Shown: positions 1 to 8,300 of the stretch, in pieces | Position numbering within the stretch: the first letter of the stretch is position 1 | Layout of the letters: each line of letters opens with the position of its first letter | Source: Rikenella microfusus | GTDB taxonomy: Bacteria; Bacteroidota; Bacteroidia; Bacteroidales; Tenuifilaceae | NCBI GenBank assembly: GCA_020722565.1 | Contig: DYKO01000018.1 | Span: 1 to 54,404, forward strand | Direction of reading: 5' to 3' | Length of the DNA stretch: 54,404 nucleotides | The notes under the pieces: model-generated | What the model was told of the DNA's origin: nothing | Database searches by the model: none | What the model saw: only the letters and a program-made list of their open reading frames with translations | Made by a program: the position numbers and the translations under genes

Positions 1-66
1 TTATATGCCCCGAATTTACTCTAATTATTATTTACAAAAAGCCTAATTCAAAAAACGTATATGTTT

Positions 67-160
67 ACACCTCTCCCCTGATTCCACTTCGCCGAACAAG
101 CTCTTTGTTCTTTAACCTTTATCTTTTAACCTTTGTATCTTGAACCTTTCCCCTTCCCTA
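67..160 (-). repeat. Low-complexity dispersed repeat, reverse copy
   Basis: Read on the minus strand this stretch contains a short unit (cttgttcggcgaag, plus positions 87-100) next to a purine-rich run built from variations of AAGGTTAAAGATAAAAG and TTCAAGATAC. The same unit plus run occurs in the other orientation at 11135-11289, so it is a dispersed repeat of this genome rather than a local accident. No coding function is seen. Confidence 0.6.
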
Positions 161-229
161 CTAAACCTTATAGCTTAATTTAGCTGGTTTTTAAATTCAA
201 CAATAAATAACGTATTTCTGTTGTAGTGC

Positions 230-255
230 TTGAAGTTGTTTTTTGATTAATTTTG
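230..255 (+). promoter_or_regulatory. Candidate Bacteroidetes-type promoter for rsfS-ftsH operon
   Basis: A TAATTTTG at 248-255 fits the Bacteroidetes -7 consensus TAnnTTTG. A TTG at 230-232 is a possible -33 element, though the 15-base spacing is shorter than usual; another TTG at 221-223 gives 24. The site lies 22 bases before the rsfS start. Confidence 0.45.
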
Positions 256-277
256 CGGATTAATAATTAAATTTTTA

Positions 278-658
278 ATGACAGGAAAAAGAGTAAAGAA
301 AGCAACGGATACCGAAGACCTTCTATCATGCATTATTGAAGCCATTAAGGGAAAAAAGGGAAACGATATTGTTTCTTTAGAAATTGGCAACTTGCCTAAT
401 GCGGTATGCAAGTATTTTGTTTTTTGTAGTGCTGACTCCACCACACAGGTAGATGCCATAGCCAATAATATCGAGGATAAGGTAATTGAGAAGTTAAGCG
501 AAAAGGTTTACCGCTCAGCGGGTTACGAAAACGCCATCTGGATTGTTCTGGATTATATCGATATTGTGGTACATGTTTTCCAAACCGAATGGCGCAACTA
601 CTACCGGATTGAGGAACTTTGGGCCGATGCCAAGGCATTACGATACGATGAAAGTTAA
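278..658 (+). CDS. rsfS: Ribosomal silencing factor RsfS
   Basis: This 126-residue protein belongs to the RsfS/Iojap family (DUF143), which binds ribosomal protein uL14 on the 50S subunit and blocks subunit joining when nutrients are scarce. Family features seen are the central DIVSLEIG strand, the FVFCSADSTTQVDAIANN segment around residues 48-65, and the C-terminal DIVVHVFQTEWRNYY motif with RIEELWADA. The length is normal for the family. The ATG lies in AT-rich sequence without a clear Shine-Dalgarno, as is common in this phylum. It is the first gene of a co-directional set with ftsH (37-base gap), a pairing seen in other Bacteroidota. Confidence 0.93.
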   Translation: MTGKRVKKATDTEDLLSCIIEAIKGKKGNDIVSLEIGNLPNAVCKYFVFCSADSTTQVDAIANNIEDKVIEKLSEKVYRSAGYENAIWIVLDYIDIVVHVFQTEWRNYYRIEELWADAKALRYDES

Positions 659-695
659 CATCAACAAATAAAAGCAAATACACTCTCATTACAAT

Positions 696-2723
696 ATGGC
701 AGAAGATAAAAATAATAAAGACTCACTTTTCAACAATAACGATGATAAGCCCAAGATTCCCCGTTTCAATGTTTACTGGGTATATATACTTATCATCATA
801 GGATTTTTCCTGCTTCAGTATTTTTATTCCGGTAAAAATGCACAGGTTACCACCTGGCAGGAGGTAAAAAACCAAATGCTGGCCAACAATGAAATCAGCA
901 AGTTGGTGGTAGTTCGTAACCTTGGGAAGGTTGAGGTTTACCTCAAGGAGGATAAGCTTCAAAAGTATAAGGATCGGCTGGGGGAAGGTTTTAGAGCTGT
1001 ACCCAAATCGGGACCACAATTCTACTTCACCATAGGTTCCATTGAAACCTTTGAGCGCCAGCTCTCCGAGGCCCAAGCCCAGGTTGACGAAACAAAAAAG
1101 ATTTACCCTGAGTACATTGAGCGGGCCAACTATTGGGCCGATATCCTCTCGTGGGTGCTTCCATTCGCCATTCTGGCCGCCATTTGGATTTTCATCTTCC
1201 GTCGCATATCGCGTGGGCCAGGGGGTAGTGGCGGAACCAATATTTTCTCCGTTGGCAAATCAAAAGCGCAAATTTTCGACAAGGAAACCCGTCCAAAGGT
1301 TGACTTTAAAGATGTTGCCGGGCTTGAGGAGGCCAAGATTGAGGTAATGGAGATTGTGGATTTCCTCAAAAATCCAAAGAAATACACCGAACTTGGAGGC
1401 AAAATTCCCAAGGGTGCGCTGCTGGTGGGCCCTCCGGGTACTGGAAAAACCCTCTTGGCTAAAGCCGTTGCTGGTGAGGCAAATGTTCCCTTCTTCAGCA
1501 TGTCGGGGTCCGAGTTTGTAGAGATGTTTGTGGGCGTTGGGGCCTCGCGCGTTCGCGATCTTTTTCGTCAGGCTAAGGAAAAAGCCCCCTGTATTGTTTT
1601 CATTGATGAAATTGATGCCATTGGTCGCGCCCGAGGCAAAAACCCCAACTTTTCGGGCAACGATGAGCGGGAGAACACGCTCAACCAGCTGCTAACCGAA
1701 ATGGACGGGTTTGCATCAAACCAGGGTGTTATTATTCTGGCGGCCACCAATCGTGCTGATATTCTCGACCGCGCCCTGCTGCGCGCCGGCAGGTTCGACC
1801 GTCAAATCCACGTTGAGCTGCCCGACCTTAAGGAGCGCCTCGACATTTTTAAGGTTCACCTCCGACCCCTGAAGCTAGAGGAAAATCTCAACATCAGTTT
1901 TCTAGCCAAGCAAACCCCTGGTTTTTCAGGTGCCGATATTGCCAATGTGTGCAACGAGGCTGCCCTTATTGCAGCCCGCAAGGATAAAAAGTTTATTGAG
2001 AAACAGGACTTCCTCGATGCCATCGACCGTATAATCGGTGGCTTGGAGAAAAAGAACAAAATTATATCGAAGGAGGAGCGCCGAACCATTGCCTACCACG
2101 AGGCCGGGCACGCCACCGTTAGCTGGCTGCTGGAGCATGCCAATCCATTGCTTAAGGTTTCCATTATTCCCCGTGGTCGCTCGCTGGGTGCCGCGTGGTA
2201 TATACCCGAAGAACGACAAATTACCACTGCCGAGCAGATGTTTGATGAAATGTGCGCCACCCTGGGGGGCCGCGCCGCCGAAGAGATTAACTTTAGTAAA
2301 ATTTCAACCGGCGCCCTCAACGACCTAGAGCGCGTTACCAAACAGGCCTACGCCATGATTGCCTATTTTGGCATGAGCGAAACACTAGGCAACATCAGCT
2401 ACTACGACTCATCGGGCCAATCAGAATTTACCTTTACTAAACCCTACAGCGAAAAAACCGCCGAACAGATTGATGCTGATGTTAAGAAACTTATCGATAG
2501 AGCCTACGAAAGGGCTAAACAGATACTTACCGAGAACCACAACGGCCATGCTCAGCTCGCCGAGCTACTGCTGGAGCGCGAGGTTATTTTTAGCGACGAC
2601 TTGGAGAAAATTTTCGGCCCCCGTAAAACCCTGAGCCGCGAACAGGAATTGGTTAAGGAGCTCGACGAAGAGGCCCACAAAGCCAACGGTAAACCCGACC
2701 AAGAGCAGCCAAAAACGGAGTAA
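696..2723 (+). CDS. ftsH: ATP-dependent zinc metalloprotease FtsH
   Basis: FtsH is a membrane-anchored hexameric AAA+ protease that extracts and degrades membrane and short-lived cytosolic proteins. The 675 residues show two membrane segments (about 26-44 and 150-168) flanking a periplasmic domain, then the AAA module with Walker A GPPGTGKT at 245-252, Walker B VFIDEID at 301-307 and the pore-loop region [15 protein letters not shown] at about 274-288. The zinc site HEAGH is at 468-472 in the M41 peptidase domain. The C-terminus is charged and low in complexity (EQPKTE end). Length is normal for Bacteroidota FtsH. It is followed after 2 bases by the DUF2007 gene, so the two are probably co-translated. 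Confidence 0.97.
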   Translation: MAEDKNNKDSLFNNNDDKPKIPRFNVYWVYILIIIGFFLLQYFYSGKNAQVTTWQEVKNQMLANNEISKLVVVRNLGKVEVYLKEDKLQKYKDRLGEGFRAVPKSGPQFYFTIGSIETFERQLSEAQAQVDETKKIYPEYIERANYWADILSWVLPFAILAAIWIFIFRRISRGPGGSGGTNIFSVGKSKAQIFDKETRPKVDFKDVAGLEEAKIEVMEIVDFLKNPKKYTELGGKIPKGALLVGPPGTGKTLLAKAVAGEANVPFFSMSGSEFVEMFVGVGASRVRDLFRQAKEKAPCIVFIDEIDAIGRARGKNPNFSGNDERENTLNQLLTEMDGFASNQGVIILAATNRADILDRALLRAGRFDRQIHVELPDLKERLDIFKVHLRPLKLEENLNISFLAKQTPGFSGADIANVCNEAALIAARKDKKFIEKQDFLDAIDRIIGGLEKKNKIISKEERRTIAYHEAGHATVSWLLEHANPLLKVSIIPRGRSLGAAWYIPEERQITTAEQMFDEMCATLGGRAAEEINFSKISTGALNDLERVTKQAYAMIAYFGMSETLGNISYYDSSGQSEFTFTKPYSEKTAEQIDADVKKLIDRAYERAKQILTENHNGHAQLAELLLEREVIFSDDLEKIFGPRKTLSREQELVKELDEEAHKANGKPDQEQPKTE

Positions 2724-2725
2724 CC

Positions 2726-2929
2726 ATGGACGAAAACTGGAAAAAGGTTCTCTCTACCTCAAAACCCTGGCAGGCCGAAATGGCAAAGCAGATTCTTGAA
2801 GAAAACGGAATTGCTGCCGTAGTGGTTAACCAACAGGATTCCAGCTACCTGTTTGGCGAGGCATCGGTTTATGTTGAGGAAACTTTTGTTGAAACAGCCC
2901 TTGAGCTACTAAAGGATTTTGAAAGTTGA
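2726..2929 (+). CDS. DUF2007 family small protein
   Basis: The 67-residue product matches the DUF2007 (putative signal-transducing protein) pattern: an early segment about residues swapping between a helix and strands (WQAEMAKQILEENGI), followed by a strand that ends in a short LFGEASVYVEE segment and a helix at the C-terminus. Function of the family is not established. It sits between ftsH and cdsA with a 2-base gap on one side and a 4-base overlap with cdsA on the other, so it is surely in the operon. Stand-alone DUF2007 proteins in this position are common in Bacteroidota. Confidence 0.8.
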   Translation: MDENWKKVLSTSKPWQAEMAKQILEENGIAAVVVNQQDSSYLFGEASVYVEETFVETALELLKDFES

Positions 2930-3753
2930 GCGAGTTTTTGAAACGAACCATTAGCGGATTACTCTTTGTAATCGTACTGGTAGGGGCCATTTACATTGGC
3001 CATATCACTTTTTTTATAATTTTTCTGGCCGTTATGGTGGCCACACTTTTGGAGTTTTACCATTTAGGAGTGAAGGCCAAAATTCATCCCCAAGCCCTTA
3101 TGGGAATATTTATAGGGATTGCCCTTTTTACCTGGTCGTACTTTTACAGCTCGGGTCGTATTGAGCGTATCACCATTTTCGGCTTTATTCCCATTCTGAT
3201 ATCAATATTTGTGATTGAACTTTACCGGCACCACCAAAAACCAATGCAGAATATCAGCTTTACCCTATTCGGGCTCATCTACATTGCCCTACCCTTTTCG
3301 CTGCTCAATTTTATTGCCATAAATGGCTCGTCGTTCCGCATGGAGTATAACCCCAACCTGTTACTGGGCTTACTTTTTCTGGTGTGGGCTAACGATACCG
3401 GAGCCTACATTGTTGGAGTGAACTTAGGTAAACATAAAATGATTCCCCGCATATCACCTAAAAAAAGCTGGGAGGGTTTTGTAGGAGGGATAGCCACAAC
3501 GCTGGTGGTAGCGTGGATTATAGCGGGCATTTTCAACGAGATTAGCCTGAGGCACTGGTTGGTTTTGGGTGCTATTACTGCCCTTATGGCGGTACTGGGC
3601 GATTTGGTGGAATCAATGTTTAAGCGTAGCATAGGGGTTAAGGATTCGGGTAAGTTTTTACCGGGTCATGGGGGGCTACTCGACCGCTTCGATGCTCTAA
3701 TTATGACCATTCCTGTGGCATACGCCTATATGGAAGTAATAATGATTATTTAA
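2926..3753 (+). CDS. cdsA: Phosphatidate cytidylyltransferase CdsA
   Basis: CdsA makes CDP-diacylglycerol from phosphatidic acid and CTP at the inner membrane, the branch point for all phospholipids. The 275-residue polytopic protein carries the family signature near its C-terminus: GDLVESMFKRSIGVKDSG followed by KFLPGHGGLLDRFDALI (S, K-R, K-D, PGHGG, D-R-x-D all present). The start is a TTG at 2926 whose last two bases form part of the TGA of the upstream gene, giving the 4-base TTGA overlap expected for translational coupling. No better ATG exists before the first conserved membrane segment. It is followed by psd 12 bases on, which uses the serine derivative of its product. Confidence 0.95.
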   Translation: MSEFLKRTISGLLFVIVLVGAIYIGHITFFIIFLAVMVATLLEFYHLGVKAKIHPQALMGIFIGIALFTWSYFYSSGRIERITIFGFIPILISIFVIELYRHHQKPMQNISFTLFGLIYIALPFSLLNFIAINGSSFRMEYNPNLLLGLLFLVWANDTGAYIVGVNLGKHKMIPRISPKKSWEGFVGGIATTLVVAWIIAGIFNEISLRHWLVLGAITALMAVLGDLVESMFKRSIGVKDSGKFLPGHGGLLDRFDALIMTIPVAYAYMEVIMII

Positions 3754-3765
3754 TTTTTTTGTGCG

Positions 3766-4422
3766 ATGACAACTCATATTCATAAAGAGGGGTATTCCAT
3801 TCTATCCGTATTGTTTTTTGTTTTGCTTGGTATCGTTCTGGTTTCATGGCTAATTCTCCCCAATTGGCTTACCCTTTTGCTGGCATCTTTATCGCTGCTG
3901 TTATTTTTCTTTATAATGCGCTTTTTCAGGGTGCCCCAAAGGTACTTCCAACCCAACAAACATGCGGTATTTTCTCCTGCCGATGGCACCATAGTGGCCA
4001 TTGAGGAGGTTGAGGAAACCGAATACTTCGGTACCCGATGTATTCAGGTTTCTATTTTTATGTCGATATGGAATGTGCACATCAACTGGTTTCCGGTAAG
4101 TGGTACGGTTACCTATTTTAAGTACCACCCGGGCGACTACCTGGTTGCATGGCACCCTAAATCATCATCGCACAACGAGCGTACCTCAGTGGCTGTGGCG
4201 CGCCCCGATGGTGTGCACATTTTTATGCGCCAGATTGCCGGTGCTATGGCACGCCGAATTGTATGCTACGCGGAGGTGGGCAAAGCTGTTGAGCAGTGCT
4301 CTGAACTGGGATTCATAAAGTTTGGCTCGCGGGTCGATGTTTTCCTGCCCCTGAACGCAAACATTAAGGTTAAACTGGGACAAAAGGTAACCGGCAACGT
4401 AACCGTGCTGGCGGAGGTTTGA
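3766..4422 (+). CDS. psd: Phosphatidylserine decarboxylase proenzyme
   Basis: This 218-residue protein is a short (type A) phosphatidylserine decarboxylase, which converts phosphatidylserine to phosphatidylethanolamine on the membrane. Two hydrophobic segments occupy about residues 10-50; the catalytic core follows with FSPADGTIVAIEE (69-81), MSIWNVHINWFPVSG (99-113) and HNERTSVAV. The self-cleavage site is FGS at 186-188: cleavage between Gly187 and Ser188 would create the pyruvoyl group and a short alpha chain. The phosphatidylserine synthase gene is not in the window. It is the last gene of the rsfS-ftsH-cdsA block; a small hairpin (gtgcat/atgcac, 4451-4467) follows but has no T tract. Confidence 0.95.
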   Translation: MTTHIHKEGYSILSVLFFVLLGIVLVSWLILPNWLTLLLASLSLLLFFFIMRFFRVPQRYFQPNKHAVFSPADGTIVAIEEVEETEYFGTRCIQVSIFMSIWNVHINWFPVSGTVTYFKYHPGDYLVAWHPKSSSHNERTSVAVARPDGVHIFMRQIAGAMARRIVCYAEVGKAVEQCSELGFIKFGSRVDVFLPLNANIKVKLGQKVTGNVTVLAEV

Positions 4423-4486
4423 GTGACCGCACGTAAACCTTCACGTTCAGGTGCATGTGTAATGCACGGGCCAATAACAACATTTC

Positions 4487-4618
4487 GTGCCTACGGCACT
4501 TAAAAATCTTTTTTGAACCTTCTTTGCTACCGATATGGTGTCCCTACGGGACATGAAAAACAATCTGATGTTTTATTTCGTATCTACATGCTACCGGTAT
4601 GGTGTCCCTACGGGACAC
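4487..4618. repeat. Small intergenic palindromes of the TCCCTACGGGA type
   Basis: Three short perfect hairpins share the core CCTACGG or CCCTACGGG: gtgcc-tac-ggcac at 4487-4499, tgtccc-tac-gggaca at 4539-4553 and gtgtccc-tac-gggacac at 4602-4618. The last two are embedded in a longer direct repeat (ctaccg-tatggtgtccctacggg) with a 64-base period. The arms match each other but the outer bases vary together (compensating), which suggests selection for a folded unit. None is followed by a T tract. Confidence 0.75.
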
Positions 4619-4650
4619 AAGAAACACACGCATAATGACACATGCAAACC

Positions 4651-4918
4651 CATTGGAATAAAATTTGTCCCGTTGGGGACAAAATTTCGGGAGAACGTGC
4701 ATTTTCGTATTTCCGTTTCGTCCCGTAGGGACGTAATGACGCACGCTTCAGCAGACAACCGCAAATCCATTGGAATAAAATTTGTCCCGTTGGGGACAAA
4801 ATTTCGGGAGAACGTGCATTTTCGTATTTCCGTTTCGTCCCGTAGGGACGTAATGACGCACGCTTCAGCAGACAACCGCAAACCCATTGGAATAAAATTT
4901 GTCCCGTTGGGGACAAAA
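4651..4918. repeat. 117-bp tandem repeat (2.3 copies) carrying palindromes
   Basis: The unit starting cattggaataaaattt begins at 4651, 4768 and 4885, an exact 117-base period; the third copy stops after about 34 bases. Each full copy carries two hairpins: gtccc-gttg-gggac (for example 4667-4680) inside a near-palindromic AAATTT frame, and cgtccc-gta-gggacg (for example 4719-4733). The copies are almost identical (one tcc/ccc difference seen), so the duplication is recent. Because 117 is divisible by 3, open frames run through on both strands but look non-coding. Confidence 0.85.
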
Positions 4919-5316
4919 CATCGGCTGCCCTTTAATTTTGCCCCTCTCTCCAATTACAAAACCCATACCCCACCCCTAAAGCAGCCATTTATTCTATTAT
5001 TTATACGCAATGTATCCTTTTATTCCATTTTTAGCCTCATCAATATAAATACATCAAACCTTTGCAACAAAATTGTTGACTAAACCCAAAAATAGCTTTA
5101 ACTTAACAGCCCTTTTACTTATTTTTTCTCATTTTTATACCTTGAATTCGATAAACATAACAAGTTAGCAATTAAGTTTTTACAAAAAACACAAACACTT
5201 ATAAAGTTAAACAAAACCAGTCTTTAAATGTTTTTTTAGCAACATATTAATTGTGGCACAACTCAACGTTTAAAATAGCCAAATAACAATATAACTAACA
5301 TCTAAATTTAACGCCT
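4919..5316. other. AT-rich leader before the large T9SS protein gene
   Basis: This 400-base stretch holds no gene. It is strongly AT-rich, with many A and T runs, and no clear TAnnTTTG element or hairpin could be assigned. It presumably contains the promoter of the large secreted protein gene that starts at 5317. Confidence 0.4.
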
Positions 5317-8300
5317 ATGAAAACTAAAAATCTACTCACAACATTAGCCCTAACCCTGGTCCTGCTATTGGCAGGGAAGGTGGGATGGGGACAGCCTTTG
5401 TTTGTTGAAAATTTTGACTATCCTAGTGGTGATATATTGACAAGTCACTCATGGATTGCACATAGCGGTTCAGGTACAAACCCGATAACTGTTGTTAGTC
5501 CAGGTTTGACATTTTCTAATTATCCTAGTTCTAATATTGGACTTGCAGCAGGAATAGTTAACACTGGTGAAGATATTAACCATCAGTTTCCGGAACAAAC
5601 CTCAGGTTCTGTATATGCCGCATTTATTATTAAAACTGAAAACATTAATTCTGCGGGCTATTTTTTCCATTTGGGACAATCAAATATTGGAACAACTTTT
5701 TTTACTAGGGTATGGGTTAATGGCACAGGAGATGGACTAGGCCTTGGATCTTCTATACCTGCAGATAATACTTATGTAGAAATAACTTCTGGAACTCCTA
5801 CACTTGTAGTTGTAAAATATGTGATAAGTGAAAAAAAGTCTAGTTTATTTGTAATTAATGGCACCATCCCTTCCACAGAACCAACTGCCGACACAACATT
5901 CACAGAAACAGCTACTATCTCAAATGTTGGTAGCGTTGCATTAAGACAATATAACGCTAACCAAAAAGTTTATATTGATGGTATTCGTGTTGCCACAAGT
6001 TGGGATGAAGCAGTTAAGGGCATTCCTCCAACATGGACAACATCTTACCCCACTTTAATAAACATAACCCCAACTACTACTGATTTAACAGTTAACATCA
6101 ATGAACCCGGTACAGCCTACTATGTTGTATTGCCTGATGGTGCCACCGCGCCTACAGCTGCACAGGTTAAGGCTGGTAACGATGCAGGTGGAAATCCTGT
6201 ATCGCCTAGTGGAAGTATAAGCATTACAAGTGCTAATACTGATTTTACTGCAACCATTTCTGGGCTAACCGCATCAACAGCTTATGATGTGTATGTTGTT
6301 GCTGAGGATGATGAAGCAACACCCAATCTACAGGCAAATCCTGTAAAGATTGATCTCCTCACTGCCAATCCCGACATAACCGCACCAGTTTGGACAACAG
6401 GCTACCCAAAGGTAGAGGAGGTTGCCAATAACGACTTCAACCTCAAAGTTAGCACCGATGAAGTGGCTACAGCCTACTACGTAGTACTTTCCGATGGTTC
6501 TGCTGCACCTAATGCTGCACAGGTTAAGGCCGGTACCGATGGCAGCAATGTAGCCGCTTTCAAATCGGGGTCCGTTAGCATAACCACTGCAAACACTCAG
6601 TTTGTACAAAATATTGCAGGACTGGCAGCGGGTACCACCTACGATGTTTACGTGGTGGCCGAGGATCCATCAAACAATCTTCAGACTTCTCCTGCAGGTA
6701 TCGAGAATATAACCACCACCAACGTACTAACCGAACCCACCAACCATGCCACGGCATTTGCCGTGTCGGGTACAGTCAAGAGCACTGAGGCTACCCTAAC
6801 CTGGACCGATGCTGATCCCGGCTCCCAGGCCCCCGAAAAATATGTTATAGTAATAAATACCTCCGGCACATTTACCGTTACCGATGGCACACCAATCCCT
6901 GACGATACCGATTTTTCCGATGACGCAGGGGCTATAAACGTTGCTTATGGTGTTCAAACGGTTAACCTAACCACATTACTTCCAGGGAAAAATTACACCG
7001 CACGTATATATCCATATACCAATTCGGGGACGGCTATCGATTACAAAACCGATGGCACTGTTCCTGAAACTACAATAAATACACCTTCCATTACCGTTAC
7101 CTACCCCAACGGGGACGAGAGATTTACCGCAGGTGAAAACCTTACCATTACCTGGACCTCGGCCAATATGGGTTCCGAAACCATTAAGTGCGAGGTCTAC
7201 GCTAGGGACGGATTAACCACCACATGGAATTGGATTGTGCTTGGTTCAGGACTCACCAATAACGGAACGTTCAACCTTACCATACCCACGGATGCCAAAT
7301 ACGGCACCCAGTATAAGATACGCCTTACCGGTGAAACCAGTGGCACAGCCGATTCGAGCGATGCCGCTTTTCGGATTATTGCCACACCAAGTATTTATCA
7401 GGTACAGAGCCAAAACGATGGTTCCCCCAACTACGCCAGTTTATGGGCTAACGATACCGTCCGGATTGCTGGTATTGTTACCGGCCAGTACACTACAACC
7501 AGCCGCTTCTTTGTACAGGATAGCACCAAGGCCTGGAATGGCATATACGTTTACAATGCCGGTTCCTCACCAGCAATTGGCGATAGTGTATGGGTTCAGG
7601 GAAAGGTAACTGAATACAACGGACTTACCGAAATTGCAGCAGGTTCAACCGTAACGGTTAAGGCATCGGGCAAGCCATTACCAACACCCATAGCACTTTC
7701 AACCCTTGCGGTAAACGATGAATCGTACGAAAGCGTACTGGTTAAGGTTACTGGGGCAACCTGCATGTCGGGTAGCTCAGGCAACTACACTGTGAACAAT
7801 GGCTCAGGCGATTTGGTGGTTTACAAATCGATCTTCGCTGGCCTTACCATGGAAGTTGGCCGTAAGTACGATATAACCGGGATTGTGGGATGGTATAAAA
7901 CTGACAGTATCTACCAGCTCTACCCCCGCAGCGCAGATGATATATACCTATACAGCAACGATTCAACCCTGTCGGCTTTCACATTAGGCGGACAGGAGGC
8001 CTTGGCCCTAACCAACGTTAATGTTGCCGATACTATTAACAATGCAGGGGCTACCATGTTTGTATCCAATTTTACAGGTTTTGCAGGTATAGCAGCCACC
8101 ACAACCAATAGCAAGGCAACATTTAAGGTTACCCTAAATGGAGCGGTGGTGGATCCTGCCAGCTACACAACCCAAACATTAGCCGATGGCGACCTGGTAG
8201 TGGTTACCGTTACGGCCGAGGATGGCACCCTAGGCTTCTACAAGGTTACCCTTACCGGCGAGAACCGTACCCTTTCCGTTACCGCACCTGCTGGTGGCGA

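Noticed and set aside
4651-4918. 117-bp repeats as a CRISPR array
   Set aside because: Units are contiguous without variable spacers, far longer than CRISPR repeats, and no cas genes occur in the window.
4535-5083. Open frame of 182 codons through the 117-bp repeats, with mirror frames on the other strand
   Set aside because: It exists because the repeat length is divisible by 3 and the palindromes lack stops. The product is repetitive, has no signal or domain, and equally long frames run on the minus strand.
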